From NCBI GenBank assembly GCA_020350865.1, contig CP070726.1, forward strand, positions 837,179 to 843,816: DNA of 6,638 nucleotides. The letters are read 5' to 3'. Position 1 is the first letter of the stretch. Each line of letters opens with the position of its first letter. The position numbers were made by a program, and so were the translations under genes. This document shows, one piece after another, positions 5,871 through 6,638 of this stretch. This DNA is from Thermoplasmata archaeon. Lineage in GTDB: Archaea; Thermoplasmatota; Thermoplasmata; GCA-020350865. The notes beneath the pieces are model-generated. The model was not told where the DNA came from. It ran no database searches and saw only the letters and a program-made list of their open reading frames with translations.

Positions 5871-6551
5871 TCACCTTATGGGTTTCATGTTGCACACGGG
5901 AACCTTTGGTACCTGCGGCCTTTTCTTCTTGTCCACGGTGATGGGGGGCGGGGTGGGAAGAGGGCCATCCAAAATCTTCTCTCCCAGGGCGTGAAATGCG
6001 GCCTCCACGTGCTCCCCCGTCTTGGCACTGGTGAGGAAATAAGGGCAGTCGAAGTCCCGGGCCAGGTCCTCCTGCTCCCCCGCCCCGAAATCGTGGCTGT
6101 CCGTTTGGTCGCATTTGTTGCCTATGAACACCAGGGGGATTTCGCCCCACTCGACAAACATGAGGTCCATCCAGTTGTCCAGGCGCTCCAGGGTCTCGCG
6201 CCTGGTGAGGTCGCACACCAGAAGCGCTCCCCTCGAGCCCTTCAGGTACTGTGGAAGAAAAACCTGCCTGAAGGTGAGCTGCCCCATGATGTCCCAGATG
6301 ATCAGGCTCAGGTAGACGTCGCTTTCCCCGGGCCTCTTGATGGCGATTTTCTTCTTGTAGGTGTTGGTGCCGATGGTTAGAAGATAGCGGTCAGTGAAAT
6401 GCTGCTTCACAAATCGGTTGATGAGACTCGTTTTGCCCACAGCCCCGTCCCCCAAAAGACAGATCTTGACCTTCCAGATCTCTGGATTATCATGACCGGT
6501 ATTGTTGTCACCGAATTTTATACCCTTGAAGTATGCATTGTTTGGTGTCAC
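5871..6551 (-). CDS. Ras/Rab-like small GTPase
   Basis: A 226-residue small GTP-binding protein of the Ras/Rab superfamily. All five G motifs are present: P-loop GDGAVGKTS at 34-42 (G1), Thr59 within YLLTIG in switch I (G2), WDIMGQ at 86-91 (G3, with the catalytic-type Gln91), NKCD at 145-148 (G4) and TSAK at 174-177 (G5). It should bind and hydrolyse GTP. A 26-residue extension precedes the G domain, and a Pro/Lys-rich tail (about 197-226) follows it. There is no CAAX or double-Cys prenylation end and no membrane helix, so it is probably soluble or held by a partner. The start is GTG (6551-6549): a TAA is immediately upstream in frame and no other usual start codon precedes the P-loop. Such Rab-like GTPases are known in several archaeal groups, including Thermoplasmatota and Asgard archaea, and in some bacteria; their cellular roles are mostly undefined. 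It converges on the surface-protein gene. Confidence 0.93.
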   Translation of the reverse strand: MTPNNAYFKGIKFGDNNTGHDNPEIWKVKICLLGDGAVGKTSLINRFVKQHFTDRYLLTIGTNTYKKKIAIKRPGESDVYLSLIIWDIMGQLTFRQVFLPQYLKGSRGALLVCDLTRRETLERLDNWMDLMFVEWGEIPLVFIGNKCDQTDSHDFGAGEQEDLARDFDCPYFLTSAKTGEHVEAAFHALGEKILDGPLPTPPPITVDKKKRPQVPKVPVCNMKPIR

Positions 6552-6570
6552 TTAAAGCCCCCGCATAGTT

Positions 6571-6595
6571 GTAATATTCCATTGGAGGGTATATG
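6571..6595 (-). promoter_or_regulatory. Candidate promoter of the GTPase gene
   Basis: Two weak TATA-like elements lie on the minus strand: GGAATATTAC (6580-6571) and CATATAC (6595-6589). The first is spaced for a leaderless transcript starting at the GTG. The second would give a leader of about 14 nt and is preceded by an A-rich stretch. No GGAGG-type site precedes the GTG. The rest of 6552-6638 is AT-rich with nothing else recognisable. Confidence 0.35.
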
Positions 6596-6638
6596 AGATT
6601 TCTTTTTCCATTACCACCGTTGATTATCTAAAATGATA

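Noticed and set aside
5921..5930. T-rich tract on the + strand as a terminator for the surface-protein gene
   Set aside because: The tract TTTTCTTCTT is the complement of Lys/Arg codons in the GTPase tail, so coding explains it. It is interrupted and has no supporting second tract.
5803..6380. Open frames of 137 (minus) and 175 (plus) codons overlapping the GTPase
   Set aside because: Both are out-of-frame or antisense shadows of a GTPase whose five G motifs are all intact.
1..6638. CRISPR array, tRNA/rRNA gene, insertion sequence or integration site
   Set aside because: I saw no regularly spaced repeats of CRISPR length, no cloverleaf or rRNA signature, no transposase frame and no terminal inverted repeats.

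Overview
The window looks archaeal, most likely a Thermoplasmatota-type or related euryarchaeal lineage (the lineage is inference; no rRNA or other phylogenetic marker is present). The reasons are: a perfect archaeal TATA box (TTTAAATA) ahead of the large + strand gene, with a predicted transcription start at or next to the start codon; strong GGAGGTG-type ribosome binding sites; heavy use of AGG/AGA for Arg and ATA for Ile; a very large secreted, sequon-rich protein held by one C-terminal membrane helix; and a Ras/Rab-like small GTPase.

Layout. Positions 1-2755, minus strand: a hydantoinase/5-oxoprolinase operon. hyuA (2755-809) is complete, and hyuB (808 to beyond position 1) is cut by the window edge. 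The hyuB reading frame starts on the very base after the hyuA TAG, in the same frame, apparently at a CTG codon preceded by a perfect GGAGGTG site with 6-nt spacing. Positions 2756-3039: an AT-rich divergent promoter region with a TATA-like box for each direction, two 10-bp direct repeats exactly 20 bp apart, two 8-bp direct repeats exactly 30 bp apart and a small inverted repeat. Positions 3040-5856, plus strand: a 938-residue extracytoplasmic protein of unknown function (signal peptide, mostly beta ectodomain, ten N-glycosylation sequons, one transmembrane helix near the C-terminus, charged cytoplasmic tail). Positions 6551-5871, minus strand: a 226-residue Rab-like GTPase with all five G motifs. 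It converges on the surface-protein gene, with 14 bp between the two stop codons. Positions 6552-6638 hold only the GTPase promoter.

Function. HyuA and HyuB form the two subunits of an ATP-dependent cyclic-amide hydrolase (hydantoin, N-methylhydantoin or 5-oxoproline type). The large surface protein and the GTPase have no known link to that enzyme. Their convergent arrangement is recorded, but a functional connection is only a hypothesis. The points most worth a second look are the CTG start/TAG junction of hyuA-hyuB, the helically phased repeats in the divergent promoter, and the unclassified surface protein.
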